Shown here: positions 52,502 through 61,124 of the stretch, one piece after another
Position numbering within the stretch: position 1 is the first letter of the stretch
Layout of the letters: every line of letters begins with the position of its first letter
NCBI RefSeq assembly: GCF_029029525.1
Contig: NZ_JAKJSC010000001.1
Coordinates: 1,240,001-1,304,000, forward strand
DNA: 64,000 nucleotides
From: Labilibaculum sp. DW002
Lineage (GTDB): Bacteria; Bacteroidota; Bacteroidia; Bacteroidales; Marinifilaceae
Reading direction: 5' to 3'
The notes under the pieces: generated by a model
The model's input: only the letters and a program-made list of their open reading frames with translations
Database searches by the model: none
What the model was told of the DNA's origin: nothing
Translations under genes and position numbers: made by a program

Positions 52502-52509
52502 TATTTTTG
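52502..52509 (+). promoter_or_regulatory. -7 promoter element of hrpB
   Basis: TATTTTTG is an exact TAnnTTTG match 24 bases before the TTG start. No -33 box at the usual distance. Confidence 0.45.
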
Positions 52510-52532
52510 CAGAATACAAAATCTAAAGAAAC

Positions 52533-55022
52533 TTGAAATTCGATCCATACACATTTGACTTGCCCATTACTGAGGTTATTGAAGAGGTAAAAGAACAATT
52601 ATCGGAAACCAATACCTTACTTGTAAATGCGCCTCCTGGAGCCGGTAAAAGTACATTATTGCCGCTTGCTTTGCTCGAGGAAAACTGGTTGAACGGACAA
52701 AAAATCATCATGCTTGAACCTCGTCGTTTGGCTGCTCGTTCCATTGCTATGCGTTTGTCCGAATTACTTGGCGAAAAAGTTGGTGAACGTGTTGGATACA
52801 GAATTCGATTTGATAATTGCACCAGAGCAAACACTCAGCTGGAAGTAGTTACCGAGGGGATTTTAACAAGAATGCTGCAATCTGATAATGCCTTGGAAGG
52901 TGTTGGTTTGGTTATTTTTGATGAATTTCATGAACGCAGTCTATTTGCAGATGTAGCTTTGGCACTAGCGAGAGAGGCGCAGCAAGTTTTACGTCCTGAT
53001 TTGCGCTTACTAATCATGTCTGCTACTTTAGACATGCCCAAATTGAAAAATATATTAAATGCTCCATCCATTGTGAGTGAAGGTCGACAATATCCTGTAG
53101 AAATTAAATATACAGGAGAAACCGATCCCTATCTATTAGCCGAATTAACAGCAAGTGTAGTTGGCAAAGCTGTAGATGAACAATCTGGAGATATTTTGGT
53201 CTTTCTTCCTGGTGAAGCAGAAATCAAATCATGTGAAGAAATCCTAAAGAGAAAACACAGCGGTATTTCTATTCATCCATTATATGGGCAGTTACCTGCA
53301 GGCAAACAATATGCGGCCATTATGCCTCATAAAGAAGGCAAACGTAAAATTATTTTGTCCACATCAATTGCCGAAACCAGTTTAACCATAGAGGGTATCA
53401 CAAGTGTTGTGGATTGTGGTTTTGGCAGAACATTACAATTTAATCCGAATACAGGTTTATCAAAACTTGAAACAGTAGAGATTACATGCGATTCGGCTGA
53501 TCAGAGAGCAGGGCGTGCTGGAAGACTTGCACCCGGTGTTTGTTATCGCATGTGGACAAAGGCTACTCATTTAAGATTAAAAGAACACCGCGTACCCGAA
53601 ATAGAGCAAGCAGATTTGACTTCGTTGGTACTGGAAATGGCTAAATGGGGCGTGGATGATATTAACAGTCTGACTTGGTTAAGCCCTCCTCCAAAAGGAA
53701 GTATAGCGCAAGCACGAGAATTATTACATCAATTAGATGCTTTGAATAATGGTCAGATCACCAAGCATGGAAAAACCATTCATCAATTGCCATGTCATCC
53801 TCGTTTGGCTCATATGCTTCTAATGGCAAAAGAAGAAGGTTTATCGGCTCTAGCCTGCGATGTGGCAGCCATTCTTGAAGAACGCGATCCCTTAGGCAGA
53901 GAGGTTGGTATAGATATCAATCTTAGAATTGAAGCTTTAAGAAGATACCGAAGCGGAGATCTGAAAAATAAAAAGCTGATGCGAATTGCAAAAAGTGCAA
54001 AACAATACCAAAAGATGCTTAATATTCAGGAGGAAAATGGCACAGTAGATCCATTTGAAACGGGCTTAATTTTGGTTTTTGCCTATCCCGAACGAATTGC
54101 ACATGCTACTCCGGGCAATAATGCTCAATTTAAATTGGCAAACGGGAAAATTGCCGCTGCTGGTCACCGAGATGATCTTGCACATGAGGAATGGCTCGCA
54201 ATTGCTAATATGCATGCTCGCGATGGAGTTGGTAAAATCTTTTTGGCCTCTCCTCTAAATCCACAAGATTTGGTTCCGATGGTTAAATCTATTGAAACGG
54301 TAAGTTGGGATACTAAAAGAGGAGGTTTTCAGGCAAGTTGCGATTTAAAAATTGGAAGTATTATTCTGCAAACCAAACCGCTTCGCAATTTTAATCCTGA
54401 ATTAAAAGTACAAGCCATATCAGATGCAATTACAAAAGAAGGTGCTTGGTTATTGGATTTTAATAAAGAAGTGGAACAATGGCAAAATCGTGTGAATAGT
54501 TTACAGATTTGGAATCCGGAACAAAATTGGCCAGATGTGAGCACCAAGAATTTACTGGAAACCAATTCGGAATGGCTGGCACCCTATTTAAGCAATATCA
54601 AAAAACCTGAGGATCTGAAAAAAATTGATCTGAAGACCGTTTTGCAACATCATATAGATTATAAGTTGCAATCAGAACTAGAACGATTAGCTCCCGATAA
54701 AATAAAGGTATCTAGCGGATCCAATATCAAATTGAATTACCAGCTAAACGGGCAAGCTCCCATTCTTTCGGTTCGTCTTCAAGAGGTATTTGGTTTGCTC
54801 GAAACGCCAAAAGTGAACAATGGAAAAATAAACATTCTGTTGCATCTTCTTTCTCCGGGCTTTAAACCGGTTCAAATCACGAATGATTTGGCAAGTTTTT
54901 GGGGCAATGCATATTTCGAAGTCCGTAAAGAATTAAAAGCACGCTATCCAAAACATCATTGGCCGGATAATCCTTTGGAAGCAGAAGCTTTGCGCGGGGT
55001 AAAAAGAAAGAATCAACAATAA
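52533..55022 (+). CDS. hrpB: ATP-dependent RNA helicase HrpB
   Basis: The protein has 829 residues. The start is TTG at 52533: the frame begins MKFDPYTFDLPITEVIEEV and no ATG exists before the helicase core. DEAH-box order is complete: APPGAGKSTLLPL (motif I), LEPRRLAARSIA (Ia), FDEFHERS (DEFH variant, motif II, typical of HrpB), MSATL (III), STSIAETSLTIEGI (V) and QRAGRAGRL (VI). Then HA2 (MLLMAKEEGLSALACDVAAILEERDPLG), OB and the HrpB C-terminal domain ending FEVRKELKARYPKHHWPDNPLEA. RNA-processing helicase of unclear substrate. It ends in a symmetrical terminator shared with the HTCS gene. Confidence 0.93.
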   Translation: MKFDPYTFDLPITEVIEEVKEQLSETNTLLVNAPPGAGKSTLLPLALLEENWLNGQKIIMLEPRRLAARSIAMRLSELLGEKVGERVGYRIRFDNCTRANTQLEVVTEGILTRMLQSDNALEGVGLVIFDEFHERSLFADVALALAREAQQVLRPDLRLLIMSATLDMPKLKNILNAPSIVSEGRQYPVEIKYTGETDPYLLAELTASVVGKAVDEQSGDILVFLPGEAEIKSCEEILKRKHSGISIHPLYGQLPAGKQYAAIMPHKEGKRKIILSTSIAETSLTIEGITSVVDCGFGRTLQFNPNTGLSKLETVEITCDSADQRAGRAGRLAPGVCYRMWTKATHLRLKEHRVPEIEQADLTSLVLEMAKWGVDDINSLTWLSPPPKGSIAQARELLHQLDALNNGQITKHGKTIHQLPCHPRLAHMLLMAKEEGLSALACDVAAILEERDPLGREVGIDINLRIEALRRYRSGDLKNKKLMRIAKSAKQYQKMLNIQEENGTVDPFETGLILVFAYPERIAHATPGNNAQFKLANGKIAAAGHRDDLAHEEWLAIANMHARDGVGKIFLASPLNPQDLVPMVKSIETVSWDTKRGGFQASCDLKIGSIILQTKPLRNFNPELKVQAISDAITKEGAWLLDFNKEVEQWQNRVNSLQIWNPEQNWPDVSTKNLLETNSEWLAPYLSNIKKPEDLKKIDLKTVLQHHIDYKLQSELERLAPDKIKVSSGSNIKLNYQLNGQAPILSVRLQEVFGLLETPKVNNGKINILLHLLSPGFKPVQITNDLASFWGNAYFEVRKELKARYPKHHWPDNPLEAEALRGVKRKNQQ

Positions 55023-55120
55023 AACTCATCTAATAAATACATTAGATATTGATGAAAGAAGTTATTTAAACGAAATCAGCAATAATAATTGTCCTTCAGT
55101 AGGATTGGTTTAATCCAATA

Positions 55121-55160
55121 TAAAGGTCCCATAAATCAACCGATTTATGGGACCTTTATT
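55121..55160. terminator. Bidirectional terminator between hrpB and HTCS genes
   Basis: A 17-bp perfect stem (55121-55137 with 55142-55158, loop AACC), with the T-rich side facing hrpB. Works for both converging genes. Confidence 0.85.
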
Positions 55161-55221
55161 TATACTATTAGAAGCGGAAACTTTCCTGCAAACAGTTTTT
55201 CTCTTAATGCAATCGCACCAA

Positions 55222-58200
55222 CTATTTAATTAATTTACTTGGAGGATAACCAAACTGTTTTTTAAAGCATCTACTAAAATACAAAGGATCGTTAAAGCCA
55301 ACCATGGTGGCAACTTCGGATACATTGTAACGCTTTCCTTTTAATAATTGAGCCGATTTTTTCAGGCGTATTGTTCGAATAAACTCATTCGGAGCCAAAT
55401 CGGTTAATTCCTTAATTTTACGATACAATTTAGAGGAACTCATGCCCATTTTATCGCATAATAAACTTGCAGTAAGCTCTGGCTCACTTAGTTTTTCTTC
55501 GATGAATACAGTAAGTTTAGTCATAAACTCTTCATCAACAGGCGAATGAGTTAATACATTCACATCACTTTCTGCATCGACAGAAAATTTCCCCTTCAAC
55601 TCTACTCTTGCTTTTACAATGTTATCGATCCTGGTTTTTAACAAAGACGGATCGAAAGGCTTCACTAAATAAGCATCAGCGCCAAGCTTATAACCTTTTA
55701 TTTTATTTTCGTTATCGGATAATGCGGTTAATAAAACAACAGGAATATGACTGATTGTTTCATCACTTTTTAACTCTTCACAAAACTGAAATCCGTCCAT
55801 CACTGGCATCATTACATCGGCAACACAAAGAATGGGTCTTACTTGACGACAAATTTTCAATCCTTCTTCTCCATTTTCAGCTTCATAAACCTTGAAGTAA
55901 TCGGACAAATACTCAACAGCAAACTTTCTAAGTTCAACATTATCCTCTATAACTAGTATTTTCTCTTTTAGGTGAGTCGATTGAACTGTCTTCTTCGTCT
56001 CAATATGATTTAGATTAACTGGTTCTATTGGCTTTGATTCATAATCAAACACTTCAGAATCCTTGTAATATTCTCTCTCAATTGGAATTTCCAAACCGAA
56101 CACACTTCCCTTATCTGGAATACTTTGCACATCAATTGTTGCTTTATGGAGCTTAACCAAAGAATTAACCAAGGATAATCCAATTCCAGAACCAGTATTG
56201 TCTTCCATACTATTCGCTGCCTGATAGAACCTCGAAAAAATCTTTTTCTGACTTTCTAAAGGAATGCCAATGCCATCATCACTAACCTCAATTACCAAAC
56301 GTTTTGGCTTGAATTCTTTTATTCCAACATACAAATCAACATTACCATATTTAGGTGTAAACTTGATTGCATTAGACAGAAGATTGTATAAAATTTTATC
56401 GTATTTGTCCCGATCAATCCATCCCTTAATTGATTCTTCCTCTGAAACTAAATTGAAACTTATTTTTTTATCCTTAGCGAAGCTTTCAAATGAATGAAAA
56501 GTATTTCTTGTGTAAAGTAGGATATCGGTTTTCGAAACTTTTAACTGAAGTTCTCCTGTTTGTGCTTTTCTAAAATCTAACAACTGATTGACCAAATAAA
56601 GTAATCTGCTGGAATTTTGCAAAATCAAATTCACTCTACTTTTCTGATAATCGGTTCCCTCACCTTCTTCAATCAATTGTTTTGCAGGTCCTAGGATTAA
56701 AGATATAGGGGTTCTTAATTCATGAGATATATTTGTAAAAAAACGAAGTTTCTCATTGGTTAGATTTTCATCACGTTCTCGTTTTACCTTTTCGAGTAGT
56801 AGTTCCTGTTTTAAATCATATCTATTTTTTAATTGCTTACGAACAAGGTAAATTACAATCACAATTAATATAAAAAAAAGCATAAAAGCTTTATAGGTTA
56901 ACCAAAAAGGTGGAAGAATATTAATTTGATAAGATGAGGTATCACTCCAGTACCCATTGCTATTTATTGTTCTAATTTTAAATAAATACTTATTGGGATA
57001 TAGATTCGTGTATTGGACAGTTTTAGAACTGCTTGTCGCATCAATCCATTCTTTGTCGAACCCCTGAAGCATGTACTGAAATTTGTTTTGTATTTCATTT
57101 ACATATGAACATGAACTAAAGCTTATCGAAAACATACGATTATCGTAATTAAGATCAACCTTTTTTGAATAATTTAAATCTTCTGTTAGAATAACCTGTC
57201 CATTGATGGTATCGCCAGGTAAAACCGGAGTATTTTTAACTCGAAAATCGCTAATTAAAGGAGCTGGAGAATAGTTGTTCTCTTTAAGAAGATATGGTTT
57301 AAATGAAATAAAACTATTTTCTCCGCCCAGACAAATCTGACTTTTATTGGAGAACAGGAAACCTCTTTTGTTGTAAATATTTGATCGAACACCATTATTT
57401 ACCGAAAATACACGTAAATCTTTCTCTATCGGATTGTATTTTGCAATCTGGTTAAAATTCATGTTTAACCACATTTGACCTGTTGAGTCGACGGCCATAT
57501 CGGTAATCCAAATATCCTTTAGCTCTTGTGGTTCACTAACAGTAACAAATTCATCGATTAAAGGATCGTAATAATTTAATCCATGACGAGTTGAAGCCCA
57601 AACCTTACCTTTAACATCAATAATAATATCTTTAATTTTATCATTGGAAAGACCTTGGTCACCATTCTCGTTATAATTGTAATTTTTTAAAGATTTTGTT
57701 TTAGAATTGTATCTAAAAATTCCATTTTCTGTTGCCAACCAAATTACTCCCGAATAATTTTGAACAATTTTATTGATATCTTGATTTCCTAAGACTTCTG
57801 GTTTTACTTGATTATATTTTTTAGATCTAATATTGTATTCAATCAATCCTTCTCCGTTCGATCCAATTAGTAATCGATCTTTGGAAATCTTCAAAATGGA
57901 AAAAACAGGAATATCATTAAAGCCTACCTCTAGAATCTCCATCTTGGAGTTTAAATAATCAAATTTCAAGACTCTTCCATCCCACAAACCACAATAAAAA
58001 GTTTTTCCATCAGCACTATAAATACTAACAATTCGTAGATCCTTAGCAGAAACTAGTCTAATTTCATTTGATTTTTTCAAATAAATTCCATTGGCATGTG
58101 TACCAATTAAAATATTGTTATCGTAGGTTTGACCAAAACTGCTAACGATAGGAATCCTATTCCCTAACACACCTTTTATTCGTGTCATTTTAAACTGGTT

Positions 58201-59223
58201 ATCGAAAGGATCATACTTCTCCACACCATTTTCGGTTCCAATCCATAGCACACCTGCAGCATCAAAATACAAACAAGAAATATAGTTGTTGGTAAGGGAC
58301 TTATTATAGGATAGATCCGTATCGTACCGTTCATAGGAATTTAAGGCAATATCCTCTATCAAACTACATTTAATCAAACCATTGGTAGTTCCGACCCAAT
58401 AGAAATCATCGGGACCACGAGTTATGCACCGGAAAAAATCAATCGCAACATCTTTTTGTTCTAATAATTCGAATTCCCCTTTAAGTTTGTTCAGCTTGTA
58501 TAAACCTCCTCGGGTACCTGCAAAAACATCAAATTTATGATCCTCATAAAGAAAATAAACAGGGCTATTAAGCGATTCCTGATCCTTGTTCTTCATTTCT
58601 ACATGAACAAGATTTGTGACCATTCCGGAATCATCTATCTCAAAGGAATAAATACCATTTTCATAGGTGCCAACCCATATTTTATTGTCCTTTGTTTGAG
58701 TTATAGATCGAATGTACTCAACATTATCTAACTCAACCTTATGAAATATTTTTTCCTCATCATCGTAATAGCACAATCCTTTATGTTTGGTTCCAACCCA
58801 AACTCTCTTGTTCCGATCAATAAATAAAGCCCGAATTTTATTTCCGCAAATTTGATTGTTTTGATTTGAATCAGGATGAAATGTTTTAAATTTAGATGTA
58901 GGCAAATGAAAGCGTGTTAGGCCATTACTTGTTCCAATCCAAATATTTTCACTATCATCTGCTACCAGCTGAGTAATGTCATCATCCTGCAGGTAATTTG
59001 GATTGTAAATATCACTCGTAAATGCTTTAAAATCGACCCCATCGAAACGATTTACGCCTCCAAAAGTTCCGAACCACAAAAAACCATTTTTATCTTGTAA
59101 AATAGATCGAACAGAATTATGTGACAATCCTCTTTCATTACTGTAATGCTCAAACCTAAGTTCATCACAATGAGCTGATAAGAATATTGAAAGAAAAGCA
59201 AAACAAAAAAATAGCCTCAACAT
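55222..59223 (-). CDS. Hybrid two-component system sensor-regulator (HTCS)
   Basis: The protein has 1333 residues in one chain. Signal peptide 1-19; fourteen or so Reg_prop beta-propeller repeats with the WFGTFGGVNRF/IWIGTSNGLTRF pattern to about 680; a Y_Y_Y domain to about 790; a membrane helix (MLFFILIVIVIYLV); HisKA with phospho-His in NISHELRTPISLI; HATPase with NLLSNAIKFTP and GSGIGLSLV; a receiver domain with Asp in CVADVMMPVMDG and Lys in DAYLVKPF; and a C-terminal AraC helix-turn-helix (VATMVGFNDPLYFSRCFKKQFGYPPS). HTCS proteins sense oligosaccharides in the periplasm. Next to a GH115 gene, so a glucuronoxylan oligosaccharide is the likely signal (inferred). Confidence 0.94.
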   Translation of the reverse strand: MLRLFFCFAFLSIFLSAHCDELRFEHYSNERGLSHNSVRSILQDKNGFLWFGTFGGVNRFDGVDFKAFTSDIYNPNYLQDDDITQLVADDSENIWIGTSNGLTRFHLPTSKFKTFHPDSNQNNQICGNKIRALFIDRNKRVWVGTKHKGLCYYDDEEKIFHKVELDNVEYIRSITQTKDNKIWVGTYENGIYSFEIDDSGMVTNLVHVEMKNKDQESLNSPVYFLYEDHKFDVFAGTRGGLYKLNKLKGEFELLEQKDVAIDFFRCITRGPDDFYWVGTTNGLIKCSLIEDIALNSYERYDTDLSYNKSLTNNYISCLYFDAAGVLWIGTENGVEKYDPFDNQFKMTRIKGVLGNRIPIVSSFGQTYDNNILIGTHANGIYLKKSNEIRLVSAKDLRIVSIYSADGKTFYCGLWDGRVLKFDYLNSKMEILEVGFNDIPVFSILKISKDRLLIGSNGEGLIEYNIRSKKYNQVKPEVLGNQDINKIVQNYSGVIWLATENGIFRYNSKTKSLKNYNYNENGDQGLSNDKIKDIIIDVKGKVWASTRHGLNYYDPLIDEFVTVSEPQELKDIWITDMAVDSTGQMWLNMNFNQIAKYNPIEKDLRVFSVNNGVRSNIYNKRGFLFSNKSQICLGGENSFISFKPYLLKENNYSPAPLISDFRVKNTPVLPGDTINGQVILTEDLNYSKKVDLNYDNRMFSISFSSCSYVNEIQNKFQYMLQGFDKEWIDATSSSKTVQYTNLYPNKYLFKIRTINSNGYWSDTSSYQINILPPFWLTYKAFMLFFILIVIVIYLVRKQLKNRYDLKQELLLEKVKRERDENLTNEKLRFFTNISHELRTPISLILGPAKQLIEEGEGTDYQKSRVNLILQNSSRLLYLVNQLLDFRKAQTGELQLKVSKTDILLYTRNTFHSFESFAKDKKISFNLVSEEESIKGWIDRDKYDKILYNLLSNAIKFTPKYGNVDLYVGIKEFKPKRLVIEVSDDGIGIPLESQKKIFSRFYQAANSMEDNTGSGIGLSLVNSLVKLHKATIDVQSIPDKGSVFGLEIPIEREYYKDSEVFDYESKPIEPVNLNHIETKKTVQSTHLKEKILVIEDNVELRKFAVEYLSDYFKVYEAENGEEGLKICRQVRPILCVADVMMPVMDGFQFCEELKSDETISHIPVVLLTALSDNENKIKGYKLGADAYLVKPFDPSLLKTRIDNIVKARVELKGKFSVDAESDVNVLTHSPVDEEFMTKLTVFIEEKLSEPELTASLLCDKMGMSSSKLYRKIKELTDLAPNEFIRTIRLKKSAQLLKGKRYNVSEVATMVGFNDPLYFSRCFKKQFGYPPSKLIK

Positions 59224-59273
59224 ATTTAAAATAGTAAAGAATTAGGCAGTAAGATAACAAAAACAACACTTAA

Positions 59274-61115
59274 TTAATTGGGCAAATTCATAAGACTACC
59301 TTTTTTCAAATCAAGCAAAAAATGATCTGCTGGAGCTCCATTCAAAAAGTGATCAAAGATATGTGCAAATTCTCTTACATCTTCATTCAGGGAATTATTC
59401 TCTTCAACTAAGTAATCACTTTTTAAAATCTGATTCACAACCAATTGATATTGCTGAATTCTATCAACCCCAATATCTGCTATTGCCAATTTATCAGCAC
59501 TTCTTAATCTATAAAAATCAAAAATAAGATCAAATCCAGTCCAGTTTCGATAAGCTTCTAAATCGGCATTACTTTTATCAACACCTGCAAATTTCGCCAA
59601 TTGCATTCCATTCGATTGTAACAGAAATTCTTTTATTTCCTTAGGCCAATCTTTTTTCAGAAATCGAAGGCGAACCAACTCTTTTAAATGCCAGTTGGTA
59701 AATTCATGGTATGTGTTCGCCAATAAAATGTCCTTGTTCCAAATATCTTCAGAATTTATCGATTCCAGATAATTGTATTCTTGCTCGTAGAGTGAGAACA
59801 ACTCCTTGAATCGAGGAACAGAATCAATAACAACTGTTTCTATCTCAACTTTCTCGTTTCCAAAATTTGCAATTTTATAAGCTGGAATGTATGCTGCAAG
59901 AGAAGGTATTTGAATGTTTACCAAGCTTTTCCCTTCCTCGTATTTTCTATAACCAGTATCATTAATGTGCATGTGACCACCAAAATGAACTTTTACTCCT
60001 GCATCAGAGAAAATTTTTGCGACACTTTCTTCAGGGACACGATGCAATTGCATTTTTCCATCTCCCATTAAGTTTCTGATATGGTCAGATGCATCATCAT
60101 TAAAATCAATCATTGGGTAATGACTAAAAACAACCAGTTTCTTCCCCAATTTTTCAGCTCTTTCTGTTACCGATTTCACCCAATCAATCAAATGTTTTTT
60201 ATGGCTTAAGACTTTGTTGTAACCAATACTTGCTCCATTGTAATTAGATGCATTTCCCGGCTCTTTCTCTGCGTCGGCTTTTGGCACATAAACATTCCCA
60301 TCTATTGCCAAAAACCATATTCCCTCTTCAGGTTCGACCAAATAGCTTACATCCGGAACAGTTGATTGCAATGGCTCTATTTTGTATTGTCTGTTTTCAA
60401 AAAGTGCTGCCTTCTTAGCTTCTGGAAAATTATAATCGCCGTAAGAGTAATTAGAAAATGGCGTTTCCCAGTACAGATCAGTTTTATCAGGAGTAAAGCC
60501 AAAATTTTTCAACAGATTCATTATTTCTTCGTATCCCATTTTACGGATATCCTTACTTACAACTGTTGGTAGGCCTTCTTTTGATTTCGGAGTATACAAT
60601 CCGTCTCGACTCATAATTGCCTGAGACTTTCCGCCTTTCCCAAGGAAATCTTTCTTTCCAGCATCCATTGTAAAAGGTCGTACCGGATCATGGTTTCCAG
60701 TGGTCAGAATAAACCGAAATCCATATTTTTCTTTATAGTCTTCCAGTATCTTTTTTAAACCTCTAACATTCATAGGCTGACCATCATCACTAAAATCGCC
60801 TGGCATCACAACATACTTTATTCCCCTCTTGGCGACATCATCCAGAGCCGCAAGAAAAGCAAAGTAGTTTTCGTTATAAATTCGAGTTGATTTTAATTGT
60901 GATTGCATGCTACGAGCAAGTACGTATTTTCCATTGGTCGGATTCAATAAGCCTTTGTAATCACTATCGCTTAATTCACCATAGATATCCTGCAAATGAA
61001 CATCGGCCATAAAGGCAACCTGCACCGGAGATTCAAGAGTGTTTTCTGATTGTTGGCAAGAATTAAATCCCACCAATACAATCAAAATAAATATGATCTG
61101 TTTCAATTTCTTCAT
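59274..61115 (-). CDS. Lipoprotein calcineurin-like phosphoesterase
   Basis: The protein has 613 residues from ATG 61115; a TTG three codons earlier is less likely. A lipoprotein signal ends in VGFNSC with the acylated Cys near 20. Metallophosphoesterase motifs: FMADVHLQD, VMPGDFSDDG, TTGNHDPVRP, VVFSHYPMID and HFGGHMHIND. The long C-terminal half (about 430 on) is helical and unassigned. It follows GH115 after 9 bp and precedes the HTCS gene after 50 bp, so it belongs to the xylan locus. Substrate unknown; a sugar- or lipid-phosphate or phosphodiester is possible. Confidence 0.85.
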   Translation of the reverse strand: MKKLKQIIFILIVLVGFNSCQQSENTLESPVQVAFMADVHLQDIYGELSDSDYKGLLNPTNGKYVLARSMQSQLKSTRIYNENYFAFLAALDDVAKRGIKYVVMPGDFSDDGQPMNVRGLKKILEDYKEKYGFRFILTTGNHDPVRPFTMDAGKKDFLGKGGKSQAIMSRDGLYTPKSKEGLPTVVSKDIRKMGYEEIMNLLKNFGFTPDKTDLYWETPFSNYSYGDYNFPEAKKAALFENRQYKIEPLQSTVPDVSYLVEPEEGIWFLAIDGNVYVPKADAEKEPGNASNYNGASIGYNKVLSHKKHLIDWVKSVTERAEKLGKKLVVFSHYPMIDFNDDASDHIRNLMGDGKMQLHRVPEESVAKIFSDAGVKVHFGGHMHINDTGYRKYEEGKSLVNIQIPSLAAYIPAYKIANFGNEKVEIETVVIDSVPRFKELFSLYEQEYNYLESINSEDIWNKDILLANTYHEFTNWHLKELVRLRFLKKDWPKEIKEFLLQSNGMQLAKFAGVDKSNADLEAYRNWTGFDLIFDFYRLRSADKLAIADIGVDRIQQYQLVVNQILKSDYLVEENNSLNEDVREFAHIFDHFLNGAPADHFLLDLKKGSLMNLPN

Positions 61116-61124
61116 TTCATCCAA